Of a stretch of DNA of 56,799 bases, positions 1 to 9,693 are shown piece by piece. Both the position numbers and the translations under genes were made by a program. The DNA comes from Chitinolyticbacter albus (lineage in GTDB: Bacteria > Pseudomonadota > Gammaproteobacteria > Burkholderiales > Chitinibacteraceae): positions 1-56,799 of the forward strand of contig NZ_JANBVF010000033.1 of NCBI RefSeq assembly GCF_024437655.1, written 5' to 3'. Within the stretch, counting starts at the first letter, position 1. Each line of letters opens with the position of its first letter. Below the pieces are notes generated by a model. That model was not told the origin of the DNA. It was given only the letters and a program-made list of their open reading frames with translations, and did not search any database.

Positions 1-2040
1 CTTCAGTTCCTTCATCGCGGTGATCAGGTTGTTGATGATCGGGGTGCCGAGCACCACGCCCGCGCCGCTTTCCAAGTCGAGATCGATACCATCGAGGCCG
101 TACTTGGTGATGATGCCGTGCAGGCTGTTGACGAAGTTGGTCACGTTCTCGCGGGTGTTCAGCGTCATCCGGCCTTCCTGACCGCCCAGCGACAGCACCA
201 CCTTCTTGCCCTTGGCGCGCTTGGCGGCGATGTCGGCGAGGAATTCCGCCTCAGAACCGGCGTTCGGGGCTCGGTTGAAGGTCACCGCACCGTTGCCACC
301 GTCTTCACCGAACGACAACGTGATCACGTCCCAGTCGTCCGAGACATCGCGGATGCGGATGGTCGGGCCCGACGGGTTGGTGAAGTTGTGCCAGTAGCCG
401 ATCAGCGCGTGCTTGGGCAGGCCGTCCTGAGCCAGGGGCATCACCGGGCTGAGCGCGCAGGTGGAGCTCGTTTCCGCGCTGCATACCTGGACCTGGTAGC
501 TCGCCGGGGCGGTGCTGACATTGAAAGTCTGGCCACCGACAAAGATTTCCGGGCCATTGGCTACAGGCGGCGGGAAAGCAATGGTCGCGCTGGCGTACAG
601 ATGCCGCCCCGTCCCGTCAAAAACCCGCCAGTAGCCGGGAAGGAAACCGAGCTGTGCACGCTCCACGGACCAGCTCACTGCCAGTTGCCCGGCTGCCGGA
701 GTATTGGCGGAGAGCGTGGTAAAGCTCACCGTATTGCCAGCCAGTACCATCCGGCCGCATGGGTAAGCTGGGTCGTCGAAGGCCAGCTTATAGCCCGGTG
801 GTGGCGGTGCTTGTGGTGGGCAAGTTGGATTGGTCGGGGTCGGCGACGGCGTATGGGTAACGATGTCGCTCATCGCGATGACAGTTTGCGCCGGCCCGTT
901 AGCGCATTTGGAAAAGTCCGCGTTGCAGGCCTTCACATAGAGCTGAAAGGTGCCGCTGTTAAGGCTGGTGATGATGCCCGTGCCACCGTAGTAGGCACGG
1001 TTGTTGACGAAGTCATCGCCGACGATGATGGCTGTGCTTTCCAGTACCGGCTGGCCATTGGTATAGGCGCGCAGCACATACCAGCGCGCCGGCGTGAAGC
1101 CCAGTGTGCTCGATTCGGCCTTCCAGCTCACCGACACCCGGTACGACGGCTGCGGGGCGAAGGTGGTGCTCATGCTGCTGAGGGGCGTGCCAGCCGGCAG
1201 CTCTTGCGGAATTGGCGTGACCGTCGGCGTGACGGCGGTCGGCGTGGGCGTGGGCGTGGGCGTGGGCGTGGGCGTGACGGTGGGCGTAGGTGTAAAAGCG
1301 TCGCAAGGGCCCAGTTTTTTCCAGACACCCCACTCTGCCGATTGCGCCGGGTTATCACCCTGCGTCCACCACCTGGCTTCATAGATGAAACCGTTGTAGG
1401 TGATCCGTTGCCCGCCGGTATAGACCGAGTTCGCAGACCAGCCCGGGTAGCACGATGCTGGCGGGGTCGGCGTATTGGTTGGCGTAGGTGTAGGCGTATC
1501 CGGCCGGTAAGGCACCATCACGCAATACTGCGAGTGGGCCATGCGCCAGAAGGCTGCGCCTGGCGTTGTTCTGGGTTGATTGGCGCTGGACGACACATGC
1601 GCTGCCTGCGCGGCGTAAGTGTCAATGCAGGTTTCGTAGTCACTGCCAAAGCGTACGGTCACACACTGGCCGACGCTGTAACTCGTTGCTGCCGCCCAGG
1701 CAGGGCTGGTGAACGGGTCGCAAGCCGGCGTCGGCCCCAAAGTGGGTGGAGGGGTTTGGGTTGGAATAAAAGTCGGCGTTGGCGTCGCTGCCACATCACC
1801 CAGGTCCTGCCACAGCGTCGGGGTCGAGGCCGGGTTCCAGTTGGCGCCGACATAGGCCGTATGAGTAACCAGTGCCTGGTAGTCGTGGCCGTTGTAGCTC
1901 ACCACGGCGCCGGCGCTATAGCTATTACCTTCCTGCCAGGCCGCTGCCGCGAGCACGGCGGGCGCCCAGATGGCCGCCAGCAGACTCAATGCGGCCAATG
2001 CCGCGTTACTCCGGCGCAAAGCCGGTCGATTTAAAGCCAT
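1..2040 (-). CDS. Secreted GH18 chitinase with three chitin-binding domains (partial, C-terminus beyond window)
   Basis: Reading leftward from an ATG at 2040 (GGAGATAACA ribosome site just upstream) gives 680 codons open to the window edge. Residues 1-31 form a signal peptide ending AVLA. CBM5/12-like chitin-binding modules with the typical W..G.SYS.G..V.Y.G pattern lie at about 33-78, 107-165 (divergent) and 197-248, joined by Thr-Pro linkers. Two beta-sandwich-like modules (about 280-390 and 400-535) precede the GH18 barrel, which starts near 545. The catalytic motif DGIDLDLE is at 650-657, its Glu being the family's acid/base. The protein should hydrolyse chitin outside the cell. About half of the GH18 barrel is missing because the window ends. 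The gene stands alone with a long AT-rich upstream region. I am confident of the family; processivity and endo/exo mode cannot be judged. Confidence 0.93.
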   Translation of the reverse strand, partial: MALNRPALRRSNAALAALSLLAAIWAPAVLAAAAWQEGNSYSAGAVVSYNGHDYQALVTHTAYVGANWNPASTPTLWQDLGDVAATPTPTFIPTQTPPPTLGPTPACDPFTSPAWAAATSYSVGQCVTVRFGSDYETCIDTYAAQAAHVSSSANQPRTTPGAAFWRMAHSQYCVMVPYRPDTPTPTPTNTPTPPASCYPGWSANSVYTGGQRITYNGFIYEARWWTQGDNPAQSAEWGVWKKLGPCDAFTPTPTVTPTPTPTPTPTPTAVTPTVTPIPQELPAGTPLSSMSTTFAPQPSYRVSVSWKAESSTLGFTPARWYVLRAYTNGQPVLESTAIIVGDDFVNNRAYYGGTGIITSLNSGTFQLYVKACNADFSKCANGPAQTVIAMSDIVTHTPSPTPTNPTCPPQAPPPPGYKLAFDDPAYPCGRMVLAGNTVSFTTLSANTPAAGQLAVSWSVERAQLGFLPGYWRVFDGTGRHLYASATIAFPPPVANGPEIFVGGQTFNVSTAPASYQVQVCSAETSSTCALSPVMPLAQDGLPKHALIGYWHNFTNPSGPTIRIRDVSDDWDVITLSFGEDGGNGAVTFNRAPNAGSEAEFLADIAAKRAKGKKVVLSLGGQEGRMTLNTRENVTNFVNSLHGIITKYGLDGIDLDLESGAGVVLGTPIINNLITAMKELK
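1229..1276. repeat. Hexanucleotide repeat encoding Thr-Pro linker of the chitinase
   Basis: About six tandem copies of TGGGCG (CGCCCA on the coding strand) with degenerate neighbours encode a Pro-Thr run between the third chitin-binding module and the first beta-sandwich module. Such linkers are common in chitinases; the exact DNA-level repeat means its length could vary by slippage without shifting the frame. Confidence 0.8.
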
Positions 2041-2931
2041 TGTTATCTCCTCCATGCGTATCGGCCAACGCGGCGTAATGCACGTTGTTCCATGCGCTAT
2101 TTTTCATGCGAAAACTGCACGAAAGGCGATATGCCCCACGGCAGCCAAAGCAATATCGCACTCGCCGAGAAAGATAACAATGTCATGACAGCGAAAATTC
2201 ACAGACATCCACGAACTATTTATTTTTTCCTGTAAATTCAATTAATTAGCACAACACCCATCACGAACCGTGTTCACCAAATGCATACCACAACACCAAT
2301 AAATCAGAAATTAATAATATTAATTTCTGCACTAACGAATTAGATCAATTTCCATGCCCTATTAGAAATCGCCAACCGATCTCATAGAAGGCTTTCCTTA
2401 TCCAGGCCGCCGAAACCCTGCACGCCTGCAATGAAAGACAATCCAACTGCTGCAATGGCCCATGCGTTTGCTGCGCATTTCCTGCGCTTCCCGGTTATGT
2501 CGCATCAAGCCGGGCAGCCCGGTCGGCCAGCGGCGATGCGTGCTGGCTGACTTGTTCGCGCTGCGCGACGCCATCGCCACGCGCGCCTCGGCCAGCGATT
2601 CTTCCCCGCATGACACCAACAGCCTGCCCTGCCCGGTAACAGCGCACTCCGCCCTGCTTGCCAAGCTCGTCGCCCAGCCAAGGCGGCGGCCACTCTCTTC
2701 CGGCTACCCACGAAATCCGGTGAACCTCGTTCAATCGAGGGCTTCTGTTATATCCACCTAATCATAAAGTATTAAAAGTAATATAAATCCGGATTTATAT
2801 TCCTCTCACGTTTTGATTGTGCAGTGCGCAACGAGCAGGAGCCTCGGCTTCCACGCCCACAAGCACGACACGCCCTACCCAGACATGCCGAAGCAGCTTG
2901 CTGCGGCCAGTTCACCATCAGGAGATCCATC
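2041..2931. other. Long intergenic region between chitinase and molbindin gene
   Basis: About 890 bases without a convincing gene. The part next to the chitinase (2170-2345) is AT-rich and should hold its promoter. The middle (2400-2760) is GC-rich with several overlapping short open frames on both strands, none with a recognisable protein pattern or good ribosome site; it may be a decayed gene. The last part holds the 22-base palindrome at 2780-2801. Confidence 0.5.
2780..2801. promoter_or_regulatory. Perfect 22-base palindrome upstream of molbindin gene
   Basis: Two 11-base arms, AATATAAATCC and its exact reverse complement, meet with no spacer. The site is 131 bases upstream of the molbindin start. 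A perfect palindrome of this length in an AT-rich island looks like an operator for a dimeric repressor or an overlapping divergent promoter; the protein that would bind is unknown. Confidence 0.5.
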
Positions 2932-3147
2932 ATGAGCATCAAGTCCATCAACGTACGCAACCAGTTCCGCGGCACCATCAAGGAGATCATCGAAGGCCCG
3001 GTGCTGTCCGAAGTCGATGTTTCCACGCCGGCCGGCATCGTCACCTCGGTGATTACCACCCGTTCGGTGAAGGAGCTCAACCTGAGGCCGGGCAGCGAAG
3101 TCATCGCCTTCGTCAAATCGACCGAGGTGTCGATTGCCACGTTGTAA
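2932..3147 (+). CDS. Molbindin-type TOBE domain protein (SsuF/MopI-like)
   Basis: A 71-residue protein beginning MSIKSINVRNQFRG, preceded by AGGAG eight bases upstream; a longer in-frame start at 2824 lacks a ribosome site and its extra residues do not fit the family. The whole chain is one TOBE/molybdopterin-binding (Mop) domain: a beta-rich oxyanion-binding fold seen in MopI/MopII and in SsuF of pseudomonad ssuEADCBF operons. Family members bind molybdate or related oxyanions in the cytoplasm. It stands just before a sigma-54 activator and in a window rich in sulfonate genes, so an SsuF-like accessory role in sulfonate use is a fair inference; molybdate storage is the alternative. Confidence 0.85.
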   Translation: MSIKSINVRNQFRGTIKEIIEGPVLSEVDVSTPAGIVTSVITTRSVKELNLRPGSEVIAFVKSTEVSIATL

Positions 3148-3303
3148 ACGGTTCGACCCCGTCGATGCTGCGACCGGACGGTCTTCCTAACCTTCGCCCC
3201 CCGCGCTGCAATGCCCGGCCTTCGCGCCGAACTGAGCTACGCAGCAGCCCGGGAGCGCGCAGTGGCGGACCGTCCGGGTTTTTCATCCGGATGGAGTTCC
3301 CCC

Positions 3304-4386
<1,083 letters not shown>

Positions 4387-4419
4387 GCCCGGACCAGGGC
4401 CAACCACATGAGGACGCAC

Positions 4420-5469
4420 ATGGAATACCGCAAACTAGGCCGTACCGATCTCTCCGTAAGCCTGATCGGCCTTGGCACCATGACCTGGGGCGAGCAGAAC
4501 AGCGAAGCCGACGCGCATGCGCAGCTCGACTACGCCGTCTCGCGCGGCATCAACCTGATCGACACCGCCGAAATGTACCCGGTGCCGCCGACCGCCGAAA
4601 CGCAGGGCCGCACCGAGCAGTACATCGGTAGCTGGATTGCCAAGCGTGGCCATCGCGACGATATCGTGCTCGCCACCAAGGCTGCCGGCCCGCAGCGCCA
4701 GCCGCATCAGCCGCGCTATCTGCGCAACGGCGAGGCCAAGCATGATCGCAAGAACCTGACCCAGGCGCTGCACGACAGCCTGAAGCGGCTGCAGACCGAC
4801 TATGTCGATCTTTACCAGCTGCACTGGCCTGATCGCAGCACCAACACCTTCGGCCGCCTGGGCTATCCGTGGATCGAACACGAAGAGACAGTCGCAATCG
4901 AGGAAACGCTGTCGGTGCTCGCCGACTTCGTCAAGGAAGGCAAGGTGCGCCATATCGGCGTCTCCAACGAAACACCCTGGGGCTTGTCGCAATTCGTGAA
5001 GGCCGCCGAAACGCAGGGCCTGCCGCGCATCGTGTCGATCCAGAATCCGTACAGCCTGCTGAACCGCACCTACGAGATCGGGCTATCCGAATTCAGCCAT
5101 CGCGAAGAGATCGGGCTCTTGGCCTACTCGCCGCTGGCCTTTGGCGTGCTCACCGGCAAGTACCTGGACGGCGCCCGCCCGGCTGGTTCGCGCCTGGCGC
5201 TGTTCGACCGCTTCGTGCGCTATTCCAAGCCGCAGGCCGAGGCCGCCGTGCGCGCCTATGTCGATCTGGCGAAAAAGCACGGCCTGTCGCCGGCCCAACT
5301 GGCGCTGGCCTTCGTCAACAGCCGCCCGTTCACCGCCAGCAACCTGATCGGCGCCACCAACCTTGACCAGCTCAAGGAAAACATCGACAGCGTCGGCGTG
5401 AAGCTGGGCGAGGAAATCCTGGCCGAGCTTGACGCCATTCACCTGAACCACCCCAACCCCGCCCCCTGA
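4420..5469 (+). CDS. Aldo/keto reductase, Tas-like
   Basis: NADP-dependent aldo/keto reductase of the Tas/YhdN class, 349 residues from MEYRKLGRTDLS. An in-frame ATG 12 bases earlier is possible, but GAGGAC lies at a better distance from the chosen start. The catalytic tetrad is visible: Asp and Tyr in NLIDTAEMYP, Lys in LATKAAG, His in YQLHWPD. The C-terminal NADPH-binding pattern (ASNLIGATNLDQLKENI) is intact. It follows the sigma-54 activator by 33 bases in the same direction and ends at a clear terminator, so the two are probably co-transcribed. The substrate cannot be read from sequence. Confidence 0.9.
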   Translation: MEYRKLGRTDLSVSLIGLGTMTWGEQNSEADAHAQLDYAVSRGINLIDTAEMYPVPPTAETQGRTEQYIGSWIAKRGHRDDIVLATKAAGPQRQPHQPRYLRNGEAKHDRKNLTQALHDSLKRLQTDYVDLYQLHWPDRSTNTFGRLGYPWIEHEETVAIEETLSVLADFVKEGKVRHIGVSNETPWGLSQFVKAAETQGLPRIVSIQNPYSLLNRTYEIGLSEFSHREEIGLLAYSPLAFGVLTGKYLDGARPAGSRLALFDRFVRYSKPQAEAAVRAYVDLAKKHGLSPAQLALAFVNSRPFTASNLIGATNLDQLKENIDSVGVKLGEEILAELDAIHLNHPNPAP

Positions 5470-5495
5470 TCGCTACCCGCGACCTCGCCCGACCG

Positions 5496-5518
5496 ACCCC
5501 GCCACCCGCGGGGTTTTT
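5496..5518 (+). terminator. Rho-independent terminator after aldo/keto reductase
   Basis: Seven-base-pair stem ACCCCGC/GCGGGGT with loop CACCC followed by a T run, 27 bases after the stop codon. Confidence 0.85.
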
Positions 5519-5817
5519 CTTGGGCTCTGGGGTGCAGATCATGCGCACTTACGGCCCTGCTCCTGCAGGAACTGCGGACGTGAAGCCAAGCTTCAATCCA
5601 TCGACTGCCATCTGCACGTGCGGACTTGGAAATAGCTGGAGCGCATGTGGAGCAACGTCCATTTTGCCCGTTCTCGCACCAAAACAAATTTGGTTATATA
5701 AAAACAAATTTATATTATTTTTGACGATATAAATTCATTGGTATGTTGTGGAAACAGCGTTGCAGCATCCCTGCGGCGCCCGGACCCACTCCGGCTGATC
5801 GCCGGTAGGAGCATACG
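5519..5817. other. Intergenic region upstream of DUF2325 gene
   Basis: About 300 bases with no gene. It is GC-rich at first, then sharply AT-rich (5685-5745), and contains the sigma-54-like site described separately. The AT-rich stretch could also supply a sigma-70 promoter. Confidence 0.5.
5749..5764 (+). promoter_or_regulatory. Possible sigma-54 promoter before DUF2325 gene
   Basis: TGGAAACAGCGTTGCA has the required GG-N10-GC spacing and a perfect TTGCA -12 box, but the -24 box lacks the usual C-A-C. It lies 54 bases before the start codon. This is the weakest of the sigma-54 candidates in the window. Confidence 0.45.
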
Positions 5818-6135
5818 ATGCAAGCCTATATCGTCGGCGCCGATACCCTCGGCAACATCCCGCAATTGCTGGCCGAATACGGTATCCAGATCGGCCACCA
5901 TGTGACCGGCCGCAACCCGTCGCACCAGCGTACGCCCAGCGGCATCAAGGGCATGGATATCGTCATCCTGTTCACCGATTTTCTTGGCCACAACGTGATG
6001 CGCAACTACCGCGACGCGGCCGAGAAGCAGAACGTGCGCTTTATCGCCTGCCGCCGATCGGTCTGCGCGCTGACGCAGACGCTGGAGCGCATCGGCACCG
6101 CGCGTTGCGGCGATTGCCCGCAACGGCTGCACTGA
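5818..6135 (+). CDS. DUF2325 family protein
   Basis: A 105-residue protein starting MQAYIVGADTLGNIP with AGGAGC upstream. The pattern G.D.LG.IP..L...GI.I..H.TGR..S.Q....G....D.VI.FTDFL.HN.M matches the DUF2325 family, small Rossmann-like proteins of unknown function. It ends in a CGDC pair typical of the family. It is a single-gene unit followed by a hairpin. DUF2325 proteins often sit near metal or sulfur genes, but no biochemical role can be assigned. Confidence 0.85.
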   Translation: MQAYIVGADTLGNIPQLLAEYGIQIGHHVTGRNPSHQRTPSGIKGMDIVILFTDFLGHNVMRNYRDAAEKQNVRFIACRRSVCALTQTLERIGTARCGDCPQRLH

Positions 6136-6146
6136 CTGATCATTCC

Positions 6147-6167
6147 ACGGCCCGCCTGGCGGGCCGT
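6147..6167 (+). terminator. Hairpin terminator after DUF2325 gene
   Basis: Stem ACGGCCCGC/GCGGGCCGT (9 bp) with a three-base loop, 12 bases after the stop. The T-rich run that follows is interrupted, so termination may be partial. Confidence 0.65.
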
Positions 6168-6199
6168 ATGCTTGCGCTTTTCATTTACCGAATCGCCTC

Positions 6200-7354
6200 A
6201 TGCCCCTGCGCTCCAAGCTGCCCGATGTCGGCACCACCATCTTCACCGTGATGAGCCAGCTAGCCCAGGCGCATGGCGCGATCAACCTGTCGCAGGGCTT
6301 CCCCGATTTTCCGCTCGATCCGGCGCTCTTGGCCGGTGTGACCGACGCGATGGCGGCCGGCCACAACCAGTACGCGCCGATGCCCGGGCTGCCGATGCTG
6401 CGCCAGGCCATCGCCGCCAAGCTGCTGGCGAGCCAGGGCGTAACCGTCGATGCCGACCGCGAGATCACCATCACAGCCGGGGCGACGCAGGCGCTCTATA
6501 CCGCCATCGCCACCGTGCTGCATGCCGGCGACGAAGCCATCGTGTTAGATCCCTGTTACGACAGCTATGTACCGGCCATCGCAGCACAAGGCGCGCACGC
6601 CGTGCGCGTGCCGCTACGCCAACCCGATTTCGCCGTCGACTGGGACGCGGTTGCCGCCGCCATCACGCCGCGCACCCGGCTCATCGTCGTCAACAACCCG
6701 AACAATCCCGCCACCAGCGTGCTGGCAGTGGACGACCTCGACGCACTCGCGCAGCTGGCCGAGCGGCACGATCTGCTGATCCTTGCTGACGAGGTGTACG
6801 AGCATCTGGTGTTCGATGGCCTGGGACATCATTCCGTGCTGGCGCATCCAGCGCTGCGCGCGCGCAGCTTTGCCGTGTACTCATTCGGCAAGACCTTCCA
6901 CGCCACCGGCTGGAAAGTGGGCTACTGCGTGGCGCCGCCGGCGCTAACCGAAGAGCTGCGCAAGCTGCACCAGTTTTTGGTGTTCTCGGTGAACACGCCC
7001 ATGCAGCATGCGCTCGCCGCCCATCTGGCCGATGCCGGGCACTGGCAAGCGCTGCCCGGCTTCTACCAGGCCAAGCGCGACCGCCTGGCCGGGCACCTTG
7101 TCGCCGCCGGCTTCGCCTTGCTGCCCTGCCACGGCAGCTACTTCCAGCTGGCCGACTACAGCGCCATCCGGCCGGATCTCGATGATCTCGCCTTTGCCCG
7201 CTGGCTCACGGTGACCCACGGTGTCGCCACCATTCCGCTGCCTCCTTTCTACGCCGCGCCGCCACAAAGCCGTTTGGTGCGCTGCTGCTTCGCCAAGACC
7301 GACGAGACGCTGGCGCAAGCCGGCGCCCGCCTCGCGGCGTTGGCCCAACGGTGA
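6200..7354 (+). CDS. PLP-dependent methionine-type aminotransferase (YbdL family)
   Basis: A 384-residue fold-type I aminotransferase. The opening (MPLRSKLPDVGTTIFTVMSQ, then INLSQGFPDFP) is characteristic of the methionine/kynurenine aminotransferase group that includes E. coli YbdL. The PLP lysine lies in SFGKTFHATGWK (Lys231), preceded by the usual LADEVYEHL and VNNPNNPATS motifs; the C-terminal R.CFAK supplies the carboxylate-binding Arg. It transaminates methionine or aromatic amino acids with a 2-oxoacid, a step in methionine salvage. It is followed at short spacing by a TauE-type exporter and a PaiB-like gene in the same direction, giving a probable three-gene operon with a loose sulfur amino acid theme. 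Confidence 0.9.
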   Translation: MPLRSKLPDVGTTIFTVMSQLAQAHGAINLSQGFPDFPLDPALLAGVTDAMAAGHNQYAPMPGLPMLRQAIAAKLLASQGVTVDADREITITAGATQALYTAIATVLHAGDEAIVLDPCYDSYVPAIAAQGAHAVRVPLRQPDFAVDWDAVAAAITPRTRLIVVNNPNNPATSVLAVDDLDALAQLAERHDLLILADEVYEHLVFDGLGHHSVLAHPALRARSFAVYSFGKTFHATGWKVGYCVAPPALTEELRKLHQFLVFSVNTPMQHALAAHLADAGHWQALPGFYQAKRDRLAGHLVAAGFALLPCHGSYFQLADYSAIRPDLDDLAFARWLTVTHGVATIPLPPFYAAPPQSRLVRCCFAKTDETLAQAGARLAALAQR

Positions 7355-7394
7355 AACATCTGCTCTCCTCCATGCCCCTTCCTGATCACCGTCC

Positions 7395-8141
7395 ATGCCC
7401 AATGAACTGCTGCTGATCCTCGTTGGCGCCGCCGCAGCGGGCTTCGTCCAGGGCTTGTCGGGTTTTGCCTTCGGCATGGTGTCGATGTCGTTCTGGGTCT
7501 GGGGGCTGGAGCCACGGCTGATCGCGGTGCTGGTGGTGTTCGGCTCGCTCAGCGGCCAGAGCATTGCCGCGCTGGCCGAGCGCAGCCGCGCGCCGTGGTC
7601 CGCGCTCGCACCCTATGTGCTCGGCGGCGTGATCGGCATTCCACTTGGCGTGCTGCTGCTGCCGGCGCTGGACCCCAACCTCTTCAAGCTGTTGCTCGGG
7701 CTGATCCTCACCGTGTGGTGCCCGGTGATGCTGCTGGCCGGGCGCATTCCGCGGCTGCAGCGCGGCGGCCGGGTGGCCGATGGGCTGGCCGGCGCTGCCG
7801 GTGGCTTCATGGGCGGGCTGGGTGGGCTCACCGCGGTGATTCCCACGCTTTGGTGCACGCTGCGCGGCCTCGACAAGGACCAGCAGCGCAGCATCATCCA
7901 GCGTTTCAACCTGGTGACGCTCGGCATCATCATGGCCGCCTATCTCGCCAGCGGTGTGATCGATCGCCATACCGCCTCGCTGTTGCCCGCCGTCGCGCTG
8001 GCCTTGCTGTTGCCCCACCTCCTGGGCGCGCGACTGTACCGGCACCTGAGCCAGCAGCGCTTCCGGCAGATCGTGTTAGCGCTGCTCAGCCTGTCTGGCC
8101 TCGCCATGCTGCTGGCCGCCATTGCGGCCCGGATGGCCTAG
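7395..8141 (+). CDS. TauE/SafE family sulfite/sulfonate exporter
   Basis: A 248-residue membrane protein with about eight hydrophobic segments. The two internal repeats, each opening with a G..G..SG/GG pattern (LVGAAAAGFVQGLSGFAFG near residue 10 and AAGGFMGGLGGLTAV near residue 135), are the hallmark of TauE/SafE. Known members export sulfite, sulfoacetate or related anions across the inner membrane. In a window full of sulfonate desulfonation genes, removal of excess sulfite is a plausible role (inference). It lies 40 bases after the aminotransferase. Confidence 0.88.
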   Translation: MPNELLLILVGAAAAGFVQGLSGFAFGMVSMSFWVWGLEPRLIAVLVVFGSLSGQSIAALAERSRAPWSALAPYVLGGVIGIPLGVLLLPALDPNLFKLLLGLILTVWCPVMLLAGRIPRLQRGGRVADGLAGAAGGFMGGLGGLTAVIPTLWCTLRGLDKDQQRSIIQRFNLVTLGIIMAAYLASGVIDRHTASLLPAVALALLLPHLLGARLYRHLSQQRFRQIVLALLSLSGLAMLLAAIAARMA

Positions 8142-8226
8142 CCGCCAACCGGCGTGACTGGCATGCTAACGCCATCCACCCGCCCGCATATCGCGGCGAC
8201 TCCGCCATCCCCTGGATTCAGTACCG

Positions 8227-8865
8227 ATGTACATTCCCCCGCACTTCGCCGCGCCCAGCACCGAGGACATGCATGCACTGATCACCGCGCAGCCACTCGG
8301 CACGCTGGTGACCTACACCGCTGATGGGCTCGACGCCAACCTCATCCCGCTCGAACTCGACCGCGAAGCAGGGCCTTGGGGCACGCTGCGCGGTCATGTG
8401 GCGCGGGCCAATCCGCTGTGGCACAGGTTCGATCCGCAGGTGGAGGCACTGGCGATCTTCCAGGGGCCGGACGCCTACATCAGCCCCTCGTGGTATCCGA
8501 GCAAGGCCGAGAGTGGCAAGGTGGTGCCGACCTGGAACTACGCCACCGTGCATGCCTACGGCACGCTACGCGTGATCGACGATGCGGCGTGGCTGCGGGC
8601 ACAGCTGGAAACACTGACGGCGCGGCAGGAAGCAGCGTTCGCCACGCCGTGGCAGGTGGCCGATGCGCCAGCGGCCTTCATCGACAAGCTGTTGCCTGCC
8701 ATCGTCGGCATCGAGATCACGATCTCGCGCCTGCAAGGCAAGTGGAAGGCCAGCCAGAACCAGCCGCGCGACAACCAGCACGGCGTGATCGACGGCTTAA
8801 AGGCCCATGGGGATCCGCAGGCCATGGCGATGGCCGCGCTGGTGGCGCAGCACCGCAAACCCTAG
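8227..8865 (+). CDS. PaiB-like FMN-binding protein
   Basis: A 212-residue protein with the PaiB/FMN-binding split-barrel pattern: MYIPPHFAAPS at the start, A..PLGTLVTY...L.ANLIPL, then HVARANP.W and a central ISPSWYPSK...VVPTWNYA..HAYG block. B. subtilis PaiB is a negative regulator of sporulation and protease genes, but most proteobacterial relatives are uncharacterised flavin- or heme-binding proteins. It is the last gene of the 6.2-8.9 kb run and directly borders the integron. Confidence 0.88.
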   Translation: MYIPPHFAAPSTEDMHALITAQPLGTLVTYTADGLDANLIPLELDREAGPWGTLRGHVARANPLWHRFDPQVEALAIFQGPDAYISPSWYPSKAESGKVVPTWNYATVHAYGTLRVIDDAAWLRAQLETLTARQEAAFATPWQVADAPAAFIDKLLPAIVGIEITISRLQGKWKASQNQPRDNQHGVIDGLKAHGDPQAMAMAALVAQHRKP

Positions 8866-8952
8866 CGCCGCAACACACGGCAAAGAATGCAACTGCCAGG
8901 GCTAAGCCAAATTGCGGATTCCGGTAGCGTTGAACATCTGTGCCGGCTGTCT

Positions 8953-9040
8953 GACCTCAAACGCTGGTCATAAGCTGACGGGTCACCAGCTCGGCAGCTC
9001 TGCGCAGCTCGGATGCCCTTGTTGAACGACCAGTTAGGTC
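8953..9040 (-). other. attC site of the YdeI cassette (left end of array)
   Basis: The ends GACCTCAAACGCTGGTC and GACCAGTTAGGTC form an imperfect inverted repeat containing the R' box GTTAGGTC. One outer box is interrupted by extra bases, so this last attC looks partly decayed. It closes the array; normal chromosomal genes follow to its left. Confidence 0.6.
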
Positions 9041-9047
9041 GCTGGCG

Positions 9048-9617
9048 CTAGGGGTAAAGCTTTTCGCCATTGGCCAACATGTCGATGAACTGAGCGATCT
9101 TCTTGGCGCGAGTTTCTGCCTTCTTGACATTCTGAATCCTGAACAGAATGGCGTATCGGTTCTGGCTGTTAAGCGTTGCAAAGAACGCTTTGGCTGTTTG
9201 ATTGGCATCAAGGGCTTTTTGCAAATCCTCTGGGATGACCGACGTACTCGCTGATGAATACGCCGCATCCCATCGCCCATCGATCTTGGCTCGGTCGATT
9301 TCACGCAGACCCGCTGGATGCATTCTTCCAGCGGTGATGAGGGCTTCAGCTTTTGCCTTGTTGATCTTGGACCAGATACTTCTAGCTGCCCTGGGTGTGA
9401 ATCGTTGAAGCCAATATTGTTCGCTTTCCGCTTGCTTCTGGCCGTCAATCCAGCCGTGGCAAAGAGCGCTTTCGAGCGCTTCGGCATAGCAGACTGTTGG
9501 TTGCTCGGCACCTTTTTTTGCAAGGCGAAGCCACACGCCGGTTGCCAGGCTTCCGTTGAGCTCAAGCCAAGACTCCCATTCTGCTTGATTTGCAAAGGTA
9601 AGTGTTGGATCGCTCAT
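9048..9617 (-). CDS. YdeI/OmpD-associated family protein (integron cassette 6)
   Basis: A 189-residue protein with the YdeI pattern: TFANQAEWESWLE, GVWLRLAKKG, Y.EALE.ALC.GWIDGQK, Q.FTPR...S.WSKIN, then PEDLQKALDAN..A..FF. The family (DUF1801/DUF1905-related, also called bacteriocin-protection YdeI) is widespread in cassettes and stress islands; E. coli YdeI helps resist polymyxin. The biochemical role is unknown. It is the sixth and last cassette from attI, flanked by attC sites at 8953-9040 and 9633-9693, so expression from the distant cassette promoter would be weak unless it has its own promoter. Confidence 0.85.
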   Translation of the reverse strand: MSDPTLTFANQAEWESWLELNGSLATGVWLRLAKKGAEQPTVCYAEALESALCHGWIDGQKQAESEQYWLQRFTPRAARSIWSKINKAKAEALITAGRMHPAGLREIDRAKIDGRWDAAYSSASTSVIPEDLQKALDANQTAKAFFATLNSQNRYAILFRIQNVKKAETRAKKIAQFIDMLANGEKLYP

Positions 9618-9632
9618 AACGCCTTTATGGGA

Positions 9633-9693
9633 AGTCTAACATTTGAAGTAACGGGCCGGTTTTATCCGGCACCGGTTAAATGAAGTGTTAGGC
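9633..9693 (-). other. attC site of the GNAT cassette
   Basis: On the coding strand it runs from GCCTAACACTTCATTT to TTACTTCAAATGTTAGAC, with inner CCGG-rich arms around a short loop. It is a compact 61-base attC with near-perfect R'/R'' and L'/L'' pairing. The GNAT stop codon TAA lies within the first core box. Confidence 0.9.

Noticed and set aside
118-2034. A 638-residue plus-strand frame over the chitinase
   Set aside because: It is the complement of the chitinase coding strand; Arg/Gly-rich composition, no family pattern, no ribosome site.
2462-2761. A 99-residue frame upstream of the molbindin gene
   Set aside because: No ribosome site, no recognisable pattern and equally long frames on the opposite strand.
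6158-6174. TGGCGGGCCGTATGC looks like a sigma-54 promoter before the aminotransferase
   Set aside because: It is part of the terminator hairpin after DUF2325 and both boxes are poor outside the GG and GC positions.
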